The position numbers were made by a program, and so were the translations under genes. Source: Isoetes engelmannii (Eukaryota > Streptophyta > Lycopodiopsida > Isoetales > Isoetaceae). From it: a stretch of DNA of 26,255 bases. Where the stretch lies: the NCBI GenBank assembly GCA_011763485.2, contig JAANSK020127790.1:1-26255 (forward strand). The letters run 5' to 3'. The notes beneath the pieces were generated by a model. That model saw only the letters and a program-made list of their open reading frames with translations, was not told the origin of the DNA and did no database searches. Shown in pieces: positions 1 through 8,230 of the stretch; position 1 is the stretch's first letter; the number at the start of each line of letters is the position of its first letter.

Positions 1-300
1 CCGACGCTGCTGACACCCCAGAATCTGCAGCAGGAGGTGATTCGTGCAACGTGAATGTCTGGTAACTAGGATTCTGGGAGGTAAAAACAGCAAGAATGTG
101 AGGTAAAACAGCAAGAATGTGAGGTAAAAGGGCGAGAATGCAGGGTAGAACGCCGGAACTGTCCAGTAAAAGCGTCGCAGCTAAAACGTCGTTCAAAAAA
201 TTTCAAGGGTTAATATCCAGGAGAAGAAGACATGCCACGTGGCACGGCGTGATTGGCTCCGTGGCCAGAATCCTAGTTACCTGACATTTACGGAACAAAG
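1..300. repeat. Two-hairpin repeat element, copy A (left end cut by window)
   Basis: A 28-bp inverted repeat has arms at 50-77 and 265-292. They pair with two mismatches, one of them a G.T wobble, around a 187-base loop. Its neighbour at the left (1-45) matches the loop and 3' arm of the first hairpin of copy B (2016-2084); the matching 5' arm would lie just before base 1. Copies A and B share accccagaat, gcaacgtgaa, a run of about 21-bp repeats in the loop, acatgccacgt before the 3' arm, and tttacg with acaaag after it. No ORF fits the element and no standard TIR or target duplication was seen. The family is not one I recognise. Confidence 0.7.
79..178. repeat. Phased ~21-bp repeats in loop of copy A
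   Basis: About five degenerate units of 20-22 bases carry a conserved block close to GAATGTGAGGTAAAA, followed by a variable 5-7 base spacer (cagcaa, gggcga, cgccg, gcgtcg). Decay is stronger towards the right. Confidence 0.65.
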
Positions 301-302
301 AA

Positions 303-624
303 ATGAACAATGAAACAAATCTATTTTTGTTTCTCTTGATTCCATGGCTCCAAAAAAGTTACTCTAAATTGGGGGTTTTGGCAAAGGAGTTAGAATCAGA
401 GTTTTTGGTAGAAGCAGCCATTTTTGGCTATCCTTTTCTGTCGCATATATTTCTCACCGTTTCAGATAGATCCAAGAGACCCACGGAAGAGGGCATGTGC
501 CCGATCTGGGGCAGAATGCGAAGCTTTCGCTATGGAGAGTACCAGTTTGCCCAGCCACTTCAACCTGCAACTTGTTATAGAAGCTAATTCAACCTGAGAC
601 CTGGTATAGAAAACCCATTTCGAC
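303..624. other. No gene recognised
   Basis: Open stretches exist on both strands but carry no recognisable domain. A short local duplication (ttcaacctg followed by tatagaa) at about 558-612 leads into the minisatellite. Confidence 0.5.
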
Positions 625-795
625 CAAAAACCTTCAGAAATGTCGGCTTCAATTCTGCACACAAAACCTTCAAACATTTCGCCTTCAAATTTGCACAAAA
701 ACCTTCAAAAATTCGGCTTCAAGTCTGCACAAAACCCTACAAAGTTTTGGTCTTCAAGTCTGCATAAAAAGCTTCAAACATTTCGGTATCAGATC
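625..795. repeat. Minisatellite, ~36-bp unit, about five copies
   Basis: Degenerate tandem units contain aaaaccttcaaa, then tttcggcttcaa, then tctgcacaa. The last unit is diverged. No coding sense is evident. Confidence 0.75.
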
Positions 796-868
796 CTCTG
801 AAAACTCTTCACTATTGCATAGCGTTGACCATTCTGCAACAGTATATCCACTACCTTTTCTTTGTGAT

Positions 869-1094
869 ATTCTTGTAGAAAATAGAGATTGTGGAGAATA
901 GATAGATGATCTTGTATTGATGAATAGAGAAAACTGGTTGGGAACAGGCTTCCTACCGTAGCCTTATATGTATATATCATATGGTTACATGCTAAAGGAC
1001 ACGACTCTTAGTATAGGACTGCCATGTCATGTAATGACGTGGCTATAGGATGATGAGGTGGAGGTTGACCATATTTACATATATCAACAATTCT
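869..1094. mobile_element. Solo LTR, copia-like, with 5-bp target duplication
   Basis: A 216-bp segment (874-1089) begins TGTAG and ends CAACA. It is flanked on both sides by the identical 5-mer ATTCT (869-873 and 1090-1094). This is the footprint of an LTR element reduced to one LTR by recombination between its two LTRs. Read on the minus strand it starts TGTTGATATATG, the usual look of plant copia LTRs, so the lost element probably read on that strand. No internal domain remains. The perfect duplication suggests it is not very old. Confidence 0.75.
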
Positions 1095-1458
1095 GCAGCA
1101 ATATGTAAAGGCGTGCTCTTCCTATCTCCAACCAAAGCATGAATATCGGCTCTATGATTTAGGGGACGGTGCCCATGAAGCTCCCACTTAAGGAAAAAAA
1201 TTATATTACGGTGGATTAAATTTTTTTTAACTCCTCTTTTTAATATACCACAATGAAATTTAGGTCTTTAGCTTTTGTTTGATACTAGACACAAGTAGTT
1301 CCGATAAGTTGGAAGCTTGCTACAAAGATTTTAAGTTGTGTGGCTTTTTGACCCCAATCCAAAAGCCCTCCAATAGACCACCAAATACTCACACTTGATC
1401 TTCATTAGCCCACATGTGCCCAACAATAGACTATGTATTTTATCAATTTTAATAATTT
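1095..1458. other. No gene recognised
   Basis: AT-rich sequence with no supported ORF, RNA gene or clear repeat. Confidence 0.5.
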
Positions 1459-1460
1459 TT

Positions 1461-1568
1461 AAGGTGGGCTATTGAAGGGCAAAAGTGGGCTATGAAAGGG
1501 TAAAAGGTGGGCCATTGAAGGGCCAAGGTGGGCTATTGAAGGGCACAAAGTGGGCCATTGAAGGGGAG
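1461..1568. repeat. Minisatellite, ~22-bp unit, about five copies
   Basis: Tandem units close to GGTGGGCTATTGAAGGGCAA, with some variation (gggccattg, ggctatgaaag). The array abuts the ankyrin fragment to its right. Confidence 0.85.
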
Positions 1569-1577
1569 TGGGTGGAG

Positions 1578-1722
1578 GAAGGGCACCCTCCCCTAGCAAC
1601 TTCTGCACTAGATCAACATTGCCGTCAGAACATGCTTGGTGCAATAGTCGGAATCCAGACTCGTTGGGTTTCTCGACGTCTTTTGGCAGCTCCTTATTGC
1701 TCTGAGCAACCAATTCGGCCAT
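1578..1722 (-). pseudogene. Ankyrin-repeat gene fragment (first exon or gene scrap)
   Basis: A minus-strand frame starts at an ATG at 1722 with an in-frame TGA just before it. It reads about 48 residues and contains one ankyrin helix pair: LLHQACSDGNVDLVQKLL followed by GEGA, matching the family pattern LHxAC..G..dLV..LL..GA. Ankyrin repeats are protein-protein interaction modules normally found in tandem; only one is seen here. The frame then runs into the minisatellite, where the translation is low-complexity proline/leucine sequence. No credible splice donor or second repeat follows. It is more likely a gene fragment than a working gene. The parent family cannot be named. Confidence 0.5.
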
Positions 1723-2015
1723 TCCTCACAACTTAGCAATTCTCGTTCCTCCCAAGACCGTTCATATAGCGAAACTCTGAGAACAAGTCAACACGGAGAA
1801 TGTGGGTTAAGCTTTCAACAAAAAAAAATTACAAAGTGTCTAATTTCAATACAAAGTATCTAATTTCACAGCAAAGTAGGAGTCTGATTTTCACATAATG
1901 TTGTATTGAATCGGTTTAGAGAAAACACGTCCCTGCGTCATATAAAAATAAGAATGACATTTGTCGACAAAGTAGCCTTTTTTGTTGTACATTATTTATG
2001 ACATTTTGTATACAG

Positions 2016-2312
2016 GAATGACCCGGTGCTTCAAAAGCGCGGAGGCATTGTTGATACCCCAGAATTTGAAGCACCGAGTCATTCATGCAACGTGAAAATA
2101 GGGTAGGATCAATTCAGCGGGTAAAATTGATGGAATGTAGGGTCAAAACGCCAGAATGTAGGGCGAAAACTCTGGAATGCGAAGTTGAATCCAAGAATGT
2201 GCAGTAAAATCTTGTCCCGTCCGTCAGGTTAACATTCATTAAAAGAAAACATGCCACGTCGCGCATAAAGATTGAAGGACACGTCTGAATTGATCCTACC
2301 CTGTTTTTACGT
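2016..2312. repeat. Two-hairpin repeat element, copy B (complete)
   Basis: Hairpin 1 has 20-bp arms at 2016-2035 and 2065-2084 with one mismatch and a 29-base loop ending accccagaa. Hairpin 2 has 28-bp arms at 2090-2117 and 2285-2312; its two mismatches are both G.T-type wobbles. Its 167-base loop holds 21-bp repeats at 2118-2215 and acatgccacgt at about 2250. The order of parts is the same as in copy A. The outer end of stem 2 (acgtgaa with ttttacg) is shared with copy A, while the inner 20 or so bases differ although each copy pairs with itself. No protein-coding sense is evident. Confidence 0.75.
2118..2215. repeat. Phased ~21-bp repeats in loop of copy B
   Basis: Four to five units carry a block close to GAATGTAGGGTAAAA, separated by variable 5-6 base spacers (ttgatg, cgcca, ctctg, tccaa). 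The units align one to one with those of copy A, including the block ending cagtaaaa in the last unit. Confidence 0.65.
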
Positions 2313-2354
2313 TGACAAAGTAGACATTTCATATTTTTATTCTGTATACAGACC

Positions 2355-3355
2355 GGTTGTAGCCAGGAACGGGTCACCGGCCACTCGAAAAGAAGGACCA
2401 AGTGCCCTTCCCCAAAATATAGAAACAAGGGAGATTTTTTTCTCCCCCTTTTCCCTGTGGCGCGATGGCTAATCTGGCGAGTTCTGGCAATTCCGACGAG
2501 TTTTTCTTCAAACTTCTGCTTCGAGTTTTGCATCCAAGCTTCCTGCATGTGCAGATGCTTGCGCGAGTAAGATAGGTGTTTTAGCCCTCTGTTTTCTTTT
2601 GGGCGCAAAAGGAAGCCTAAAATAGCTCCAGTTAGCCTTACTGCGGCTTCTGAGCTCCCTAAGAAGCTTGAGTGTCAGCACAATCGCGAAGCATCTCAGA
2701 ATAAGTGTTGAATTGTAACATAGAGTTGTATTGGGCATTCAAAATCTAATAACGGGTATGGTAACACGGTTCTATTTATTCAAGAGCTTAATTCTCTGTT
2801 TTCAGTATTCTAATCCCCAGATTTTAAAAGCTTTTGAGCTTTTGAGGTTTGAAGGTGACCGATTCAAGCTGTCACATGGAATCAGGATACCCCACTTCCG
2901 TAGGCTTTGCCACGTGTCATCACACAAATGCACCATAAAAAAAAAGGAAATTGACCTTGTTTCTATATTGTACAATAAGATTAAATATATAAAATATATC
3001 AACTTTAGATCAGTATACTTTTCGTATTTTTATTTTACGAACGAACATTCACTTGTAACACTACAAAATATTATTTTATGACACATTATTATTATTACTG
3101 ACTAGAGCGCACACTACATCTATTTTCTCTTATGAAAAATTTCCACTATGGTTGATCCACATATGTATTTTCTGTGTAAACATTAACCGTATTTTGATGT
3201 AGCTTGATGCGAGCATCGACACACCAGTTTCTAGGACTCTCCGGTGTGGATATTGCAAAGAAGGATGGAGCATAGAAGATGTTGTATTGGTAGAGAAGGA
3301 TGACGCGTGATGGAGCAGAGAGGACCAGACTAGCACCAGAAGCTAATCATATATA
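2355..3355. other. No gene recognised
   Basis: A short plus-strand frame from the ATG at 2465 (36 codons, ending near a gtaag) has no recognisable domain. Bases 2930-3090 are AT-rich low complexity. The remainder holds short uncharacterised frames. Confidence 0.5.
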
Positions 3356-3815
3356 TTGAATCCAGAAGAAGAGGGTGTAGCTAGCAATGGTTTCCAATTT
3401 TATTATGCCAAGCCGCACTGCAGCAAAGGCTGGTTGGCATGCTGCAGGAAGAAAGAAAATGGAGGCAAATGTGAAGAAAAACTTGTTTGTTTGATTAATC
3501 TGAACATTTTTGTTGATATTGTGGTTATCTTGCTTGAAGGTGGGTTGGACAACGGAGCTGCAACAGAAATTTGTTGAGCCCGTGGAAAAACTTGGAGTGG
3601 ATAAAGCTATTCCTTTTAGAATCCTGGAAATTGATTGGGTTGAAATGCCTCACGAGACATAATATTGCAAACGAATTGGCATTATAGGAGGTCATCAGAT
3701 TCAAGATATTGGGGCAAATATTGGGTCGAATGGGGAGCAGTATGAAACCATGATTAACCAAGTTTATTATCCTGCAATGGCTGGCATGCCGTCACAAATT
3801 ATAAATTTTATATTA
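3356..3815 (+). pseudogene. GLK-like (GARP/Myb-like) transcription factor pseudogene fragment
   Basis: After a plausible acceptor (tgcttgaag, ending at about 3539) the plus strand reads [18 protein letters not shown], then [13 protein letters not shown] +1 shift then gives [11 protein letters not shown]. This is the GARP DNA-binding domain of Golden2-like factors, whose consensus is [43 protein letters not shown]; in plants these factors bind promoters in the nucleus, GLKs mainly those of chloroplast genes. A further frame change leads to a coding-looking stretch (IGGHQIQDIGANIGSNGEQ, then YYPAMAGMPSQ) ending near 3790. The signature SHLQKYR is missing. The upstream open stretch from 3356, rich in Lys, Glu and Cys, may be the preceding exon. 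With two frame changes and a broken domain the copy is dead. It resembles GLK more than LUX/PCL1-type GARPs because of VDKA.P.RILE. Confidence 0.65.
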
Positions 3816-4434
3816 CGTGAATTTGTATTTGTCACACATCAAATTTGTCACACTTATTATTCGTTGTACTATAGTTCGTTGTCAGGGACGTCGATTGCAA
3901 ATAAATCAAAGTAAAGGAAAAGAATAAAAATGGAGCTCCAAAAAGAAAGTAAAAAGGGAAAAAGAAAAAACACACATAGAAAATGAAGTATCCAAAAAGT
4001 ATGGTTGAAGGTTTTTTCAATAAATTTATGCATCATAACTACTGCTCCTATCATCACGATACTTGCGTATCTCATCACCCTCTGTGAGCATTTTAGCGCA
4101 CCTGAATGGACTTACTCCTAGCATTTCGTCTTTGATTCTTGCCAGCAAATGGTTGCTTTGATCCACTATTTGTGCTTGTGTATTTCTTAGGTGGAAGGTT
4201 CCCAAATTGAGCTATACTGAGGGTTACGGTCCTTTAGGCAGATGTTGTAGAGAGGATTAGAGAGACGTCAGCCAGCCACAAGCTACATCATCTTCTTCAT
4301 AAGCGAATTACATTGATTATACTAGTGAATGCTTCTTATATTGAAGATCTCCCTTGCTAATACCCATGCTAATACAATCATCACCAGATCCTAGAAAACT
4401 AATCTTCCATAGAATTTGGAAACATCCGATTTGC
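3816..4434. other. No gene recognised
   Basis: A-rich sequence around 3900-3990 and no recognisable domain on either strand. Confidence 0.45.
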
Positions 4435-4650
4435 TTCTTCGTAAAGTAGTTAGACTTAATGGTTTGCCAGATACTATTGCTAATGACAATGACCCTCAGT
4501 TTGTTGTTGTTGGAAGCGACAAACGAGTTTTGGAGCTCTTGCATGGAGTGCCTTTTGACTTCTAATCATCATCCAGAAAGTAATGGGGCAGGTAGAATGC
4601 TCGGCCTTGTTATTCATGTTTTACTTCCCATCTTCCCTCCCTTTTATGAA
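4435..4650 (+). mobile_element. Ty3/gypsy integrase fossil fragment
   Basis: The plus strand reads VVRLNGLPDTIANDNDPQF, the integrase core signature of Ty3/gypsy elements (family pattern VRLHGLP.TIVSDRDP.F). Next comes a stretch with the tryptophan/leucine spacing of the following segment and HHPESNGA, matching the family's YHPQTDGQ. The copy is a broken fossil with at least two breaks. No LTR, protease or reverse transcriptase was found around it, so it is a small remnant of unknown age. Confidence 0.6.
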
Positions 4651-4968
4651 AATTGGATTATGAACTTTATTTCACATGGTAGGGGTAGTCTTAAAGCACA
4701 TAGGATGCATGATCACATTTTAGAGGTTTCCTCATATCAAACCCCACCTCATTTTTTTTGTCTCGACACATCAAATCCATGCTCATTTCTATCATGTCCT
4801 ACAAAACATTCAAAAAATCAATTTTTCCTAACATAACGCGTCAGAGGCAACTCTCCACTCCAAGCCCTTTGGTTCGACGAATAAGGGCTACCTAGGGCTC
4901 TGCCATGCTTTCTCAAACCAAGACTTGCGAAGACACATGGCGCAAGGAGAAGCAAGAAATCAAGCAAT

Positions 4969-5023
4969 GTCACTACGCAAATAGTGGATAAGTAGAGCAC
5001 CACTACACATATAGTGGACAAGT
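4969..5023. repeat. Two-copy tandem repeat, ~31-bp unit
   Basis: The unit cactacNcaNatagtgga followed by aagt occurs twice in direct orientation. Confidence 0.6.
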
Positions 5024-5124
5024 TTGTAGTTTTAAGCAAATGTTTATCAGGATTAATTGTTGTAGGCTATGTTGCAGGGAATAAGTTGCTATACACACAT
5101 ATTAGCCATAATGACTTTAGCAAA

Positions 5125-5530
5125 ACTTCCCCGAAACTAATTCCAAAACCTTCTGTACTTTAGCTAAAGTACACCAATTTTTCCTCTCATACTTTCTAGC
5201 GTTTAGCTAAACTAAGTCGAAATTTAACCCAAAAATTTCTGTGGGGTGGGTACGAAAAAACTCTAAAACTATTATGCTTTTTTCCAATTGTTGTCATTTA
5301 TATTAGTCATTTGCTTTGTGGCAACATGCTAAGAAAATGCCAGCTAGCTAAGCCTAGGCCTCAAACTATTCCATGGATACTGTGAAATAAAATATCAGTT
5401 ATATATTTTTTATTACCTAGAACTATTTTAGCTAAACTAGAATAAAACTCATTCCAAACATTTCCATGGTTTAGATAAACGTTGCCAATTTTTACTCTCT
5501 TATTTTCTAGCATTTGGCTAAAGAGGTCGC
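5125..5530. repeat. Pair of degenerate direct repeats (~90 bp each)
   Basis: Segments at about 5125-5219 and 5443-5530 share the order attccaaa, gtttag.taaa, ccaatttttactctc, ttttctagc, ttggctaaa at roughly three-quarters identity. The motif tttagctaaa recurs, as in many MITEs, but no TIR pair or target duplication could be defined. Confidence 0.5.
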
Positions 5531-5900
5531 TTGAGACATAGCACCAATTTAGCTGAGAAAGAAAGATTGAAGTGAACTTTGTATATTCCGCCTCTGCCCT
5601 TGTGAAGGTGGGTGGCATGTAATCCAACCCCGTTGTTATTCGTTTATGTATTGATGCAACATAAAGACGGATTTTTCCACCATCTCCTTGCCCTTACAAA
5701 GCGTAAAAGTACACATGCATGTCAATCTGTCAATGGCAGATAATTTCATGTTCCAACTGGACAGTGCCAATGGTAGTAGAAACCAACTACAAAAAATCAA
5801 GTCCAACTGTACAACTTCTGAACATAAACAAAGCCATAGTGTGCACATACTGTGCACATAAATATGCTACAATTTTCAAAAGGAAAAATACTGCACCTAC

Positions 5901-6711
5901 CACATGGCATCATGACATGCGAGCTCTTTGTGTAATTGAATCATTTCGGCCATTTCTTGAGCTACATTGCGTTGGAGAACTTTCTTCCAGTTTGTTGAAA
6001 CACAATGATTCAACCTAATTAAAAATGAAGTAGAAGAGAATTAATGAATGTTATCTACAACTTGCAGATAATACCATATGTACATGGACTTCCAAATAGT
6101 TTGTTCATGACTCTGTCTTGTATCCTCATCTGCACCTTAGTAGACAACCCTAAGCACTTTGTTAGAGCAACATCACCCTCGAGTTTCTCATCCTTTTACT
6201 GAAGTATTGAGAGAGCTGGAATAACTTTACAACTCAATGAAAGCAAGTGCGCAAAGGCATTTTTCTAAACATTTGTGCTACTTTTGCCTACACTATACAA
6301 AAAAAGATTTTTCCAGTTCTTGTAAATAATAAAAAGGGCAGGAACTCTTCTATGCATCAAGTCTTGTTTATGAATGTCATTCTGGTCGTCCAAACAGCCA
6401 TTAATGTTCAGAATGGGGCAAAACAGCACTAAGATGTCTAATTAACGACAACCTCCACCACTTCAACTTGAGAGTTTCTTCTTGACAGTACAACGAGGTT
6501 ATTGGAAACAAACCTGTTTCTTCACTTCTGCCTCCGGTTTATCCCAGTTCTTAGCTAGTCTTTTACTGGAAAAAGGATATTTTAATTCAACTGCTTATAA
6601 ACAGACCAAATAAAAAAATCAGAGCAGGATAACTTTCCCAAAAATCTAGATATAGCTGGTTATACTTTACCAGGTGTAGAGCCAGTATGATAACATGCCA
6701 TCAATTCACTT
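5901..6711 (-). other. Possible exons of an unidentified minus-strand gene or gene remnant
   Basis: Several open stretches on the minus strand have good splice borders. 6671-6711 lies between tgtacattgcag and gtaaagt and reads SELMACYHTGSTP. 6514-6565 lies between tttttccag and gtttgt and reads KRLAKNWDKPEAEVKKQ. About 6070-6192 reads DEKLEGDVALTKCLGLSTKV and onward. 5901-6014 lies between tttttaattag and gtaggtg and reads NWKKVLQRNVAQEMAEM and onward. Their composition looks coding. However, the phases of the first two do not join simply, no start or stop was found, and no family is recognised. It may be a decayed host gene or captured exons. Confidence 0.25.
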
Positions 6712-6834
6712 CTGCAATGTACAGAAAAGATACAAAGGTAGATACATGACCACACCTCTATAAAAGAGTGCAAAAAAAGTTTGCTTCAAAATGGCTGTCA
6801 AACTTGTACCTCTACGATAGAACACAAATAGGAA

Positions 6835-7440
6835 AAAAAAAAAGGACACTTCCATAGTCTCCTAGAGATAAGATCTCAGTAACTCTACTAAAGGTCGTGT
6901 CCATCAGCACATGGAGCGGTTGGTTAGGCGAGATCAACTCAGCATAGCAGGCCCGATGTGGATGAATGTCGGATAGTTCTGAAGGGTTTGACATTCATCC
7001 TAAATGGTTCCGTGTGGACAACACTGACAAATCCTGTCCTTATGAGCCTCCGAGCCCATCTGCCTTTCTCAATTCTGAGGCAATGTGCACATGTGTGACT
7101 TGAAGCTATCAATCTTCACTTTTTCATGGGCAAATGTGTACGTAGGCAGTGCTATGGACCCCGTGTAAGCATGGGATTGATCTGGCACTAGTAATGTCTC
7201 ATCTTAACTGTTCCAAGGTACCAACATCCCAAAGCTTGCCGAAGAAGCAAGCATCTAGGTACTGTCTCAGGTGATTGTGATCCTCTTCAGTTTGTGTTTG
7301 TATGCACCTGTGCTTCTGCACATTCCACCTAGAGAACCATTGAGCTCGTCTCTCCTTCCAATAGGTCTTGAGGCATTGTGTACCCATAGCCACGGTATAA
7401 GCAAGGTTGGGGAGGCAGTAATTGCCCATACTGACTACTT
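6835..7440 (-). mobile_element. Old LINE remnant, C-terminal tail of the ORF2 protein
   Basis: Minus-strand frames give SFKSHMCTLPQN, then DRICQCCPHGTI and a nearby DE, then YPTFIHI and, in a shifted frame, RACYAELISPNQPLHVLM. This matches the end of many non-LTR reverse transcriptases: a FRxSSHxLxIExGRW-like lead, a zinc-knuckle-like RIC..C.....EDE.H.....CP.F segment and an IRARY.EL tail. Upstream (7199-7429) a frame of 76 residues with KTYWKERRAQWFSRWNV precedes it and may belong to the same protein. Stops lie inside the region (after LPQN and after HGTI) and there is at least one frame change. No A-rich tail or target duplication remains, so it is older than the LINE tail near 25 kb. Confidence 0.55.
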
Positions 7441-7640
7441 TTTGAAAGTAGATAATATGGGGGTCAAGTGCGGCCCTCTATAGAGGCAAGAACCTATTTC
7501 TTGCAGCAGAATCTGATATGGACTGTGGATTTTACCCCCAATTCCCGAGCTAGGAAAGCTTTCTGCACATGCTTTAAAGACTTAATTTGATATACAATTC
7601 AATGTCCATTTAAATCCAACAAATAAACAATGCAGAAGGC
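7441..7640. other. No gene recognised
   Basis: Short intergenic stretch with nothing supported. Confidence 0.5.
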
Positions 7641-7661
7641 AAAAACTCGATAATGTAGTTT

Positions 7662-7667
7662 TTTATT
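7662..7667 (-). terminator. AATAAA poly(A) signal candidate
   Basis: AATAAA on the minus strand, about 22 bases past the stop codon of the 60-residue ORF. A hexamer alone is weak evidence in AT-rich DNA. Confidence 0.3.
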
Positions 7668-7689
7668 CATCCAACAACAGTTGCCCACC

Positions 7690-7872
7690 CTAAACCAACC
7701 ATGCAACCAATCTAACCCGACCCATTTTCCAAGCTTGCCTTAGTGCTAGTTTTAACGACCTTTTTTCTTGCCACTTCCATTTTGGAACAGCAGCATCCGA
7801 CGAAAAACAATAGCAACAAGCGACCAACAGTAGCATGGGGAACAGAGCTTGGGCAAAGTTTCGGCTTGCCAT
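7690..7872 (-). CDS. Hypothetical small secreted cationic peptide
   Basis: This 60-residue minus-strand ORF starts with MASRNFAQALFPMLLLVACC, a good signal peptide: short polar N-terminus, hydrophobic core, then YCFSSDAA as a plausible cleavage site. The rest, starting VPKWKWQEKRSL, is about 32 residues rich in Lys, Arg, Trp and Leu with a clear net positive charge, as in amphipathic defence-type peptides. It has no cysteine pattern and no match to a peptide hormone family I know. A minus-strand AATAAA lies just past the stop. It sits about 50 bases downstream of another signal-peptide ORF on the same strand, so the two may be parts of one spliced or decayed gene. Chance remains possible at this length. 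Confidence 0.3.
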   Translation of the reverse strand: MASRNFAQALFPMLLLVACCYCFSSDAAVPKWKWQEKRSLKLALRQAWKMGRVRLVAWLV

Positions 7873-7921
7873 TATGTTCCCCCTTAAGCATCTTTCTGCC
7901 TTGATCCATCCATTTTTCTCA

Positions 7922-8083
7922 TCATATCATCTTTTCCTGCTTGAAGCCCGCACTAAATTTGTGAGTAATTCTCATCCTATCATTATTTATCTTTTGAATC
8001 ATCGTATTTGAATTGCCTGGCATAGCTAGTACCTTCACCATGAAACAGATGAGCAAACAAAGACAAATCCTTGAGGGGGCCAT
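7922..8083 (-). CDS. Hypothetical 53-residue secreted peptide ORF
   Basis: The ATG at 8083 opens a frame starting MAPSRICLCLLICFMVKVLA, a textbook signal peptide ending in a small residue. Then comes MPGNSNTMIQKINNDRMR and a Lys-rich end, with the stop at 7922. A minus-strand TATA-like box (atttatataa, 8221-8230) lies about 140 bases upstream, with a (TAAGA)n run between. The layout (signal peptide, short variable region, basic tail) resembles precursors of plant signalling peptides, but no CLE, RGF, PSK or CEP motif is visible. The downstream frames keep Lys/Arg-rich sequence (GRKMLKGEHNGKP in the frame from 7909), so the mature part may lie in another frame or exon. The function is unknown. 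Confidence 0.3.
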   Translation of the reverse strand: MAPSRICLCLLICFMVKVLAMPGNSNTMIQKINNDRMRITHKFSAGFKQEKMI

Positions 8084-8134
8084 TTTGAGGACTGGGTTAT
8101 GCGTGCATAGATAAAAAAAGATAACAGATTTATG

Positions 8135-8160
8135 TAAGATAAGATAAGATAAGATAAGAT
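8135..8160. repeat. (TAAGA)n microsatellite, five units
   Basis: Perfect five-base repeat. Confidence 0.9.
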
Positions 8161-8220
8161 GTTGATGGTCTTTATAAGAGGACGAATTATTTTAGTGTTA
8201 TGCCCTCTAGCTGAAGCAGA

Positions 8221-8230
8221 TTATATAAAT
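8221..8230 (-). promoter_or_regulatory. TATA-like box for the 53-residue ORF
   Basis: atttatataa on the minus strand, placed to give a 5' UTR of roughly 100 bases. It is weak evidence in AT-rich DNA. Confidence 0.2.

Larger units (their letters stand above)
1956..2354. repeat. Direct repeats flanking copy B (~45-60 bp)
   Basis: The left copy (about 1956-2016) has gtcgacaaagtag, a T-rich stretch, then ttgtatacag. The right copy (about 2311-2354) has gttgacaaagtag, a T-rich stretch, then ctgtatacag. The motif tttacg..acaaag also ends copy A. This suggests that two-hairpin units once stood in tandem. Confidence 0.55.

Noticed and set aside
79-178. CRISPR-like array (repeats with variable spacers)
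   Set aside because: Spacers are only 5-7 bases and the host is a plant; the period is 21 bases.
785-800. ggtatcagatcc as a retroelement primer site
   Set aside because: It differs from the tRNA-Met site, no LTR end precedes it and no gag follows.
2114-2608. 164-residue minus-strand ORF
   Set aside because: It crosses hairpin copy B and unrelated sequence and has no domain.
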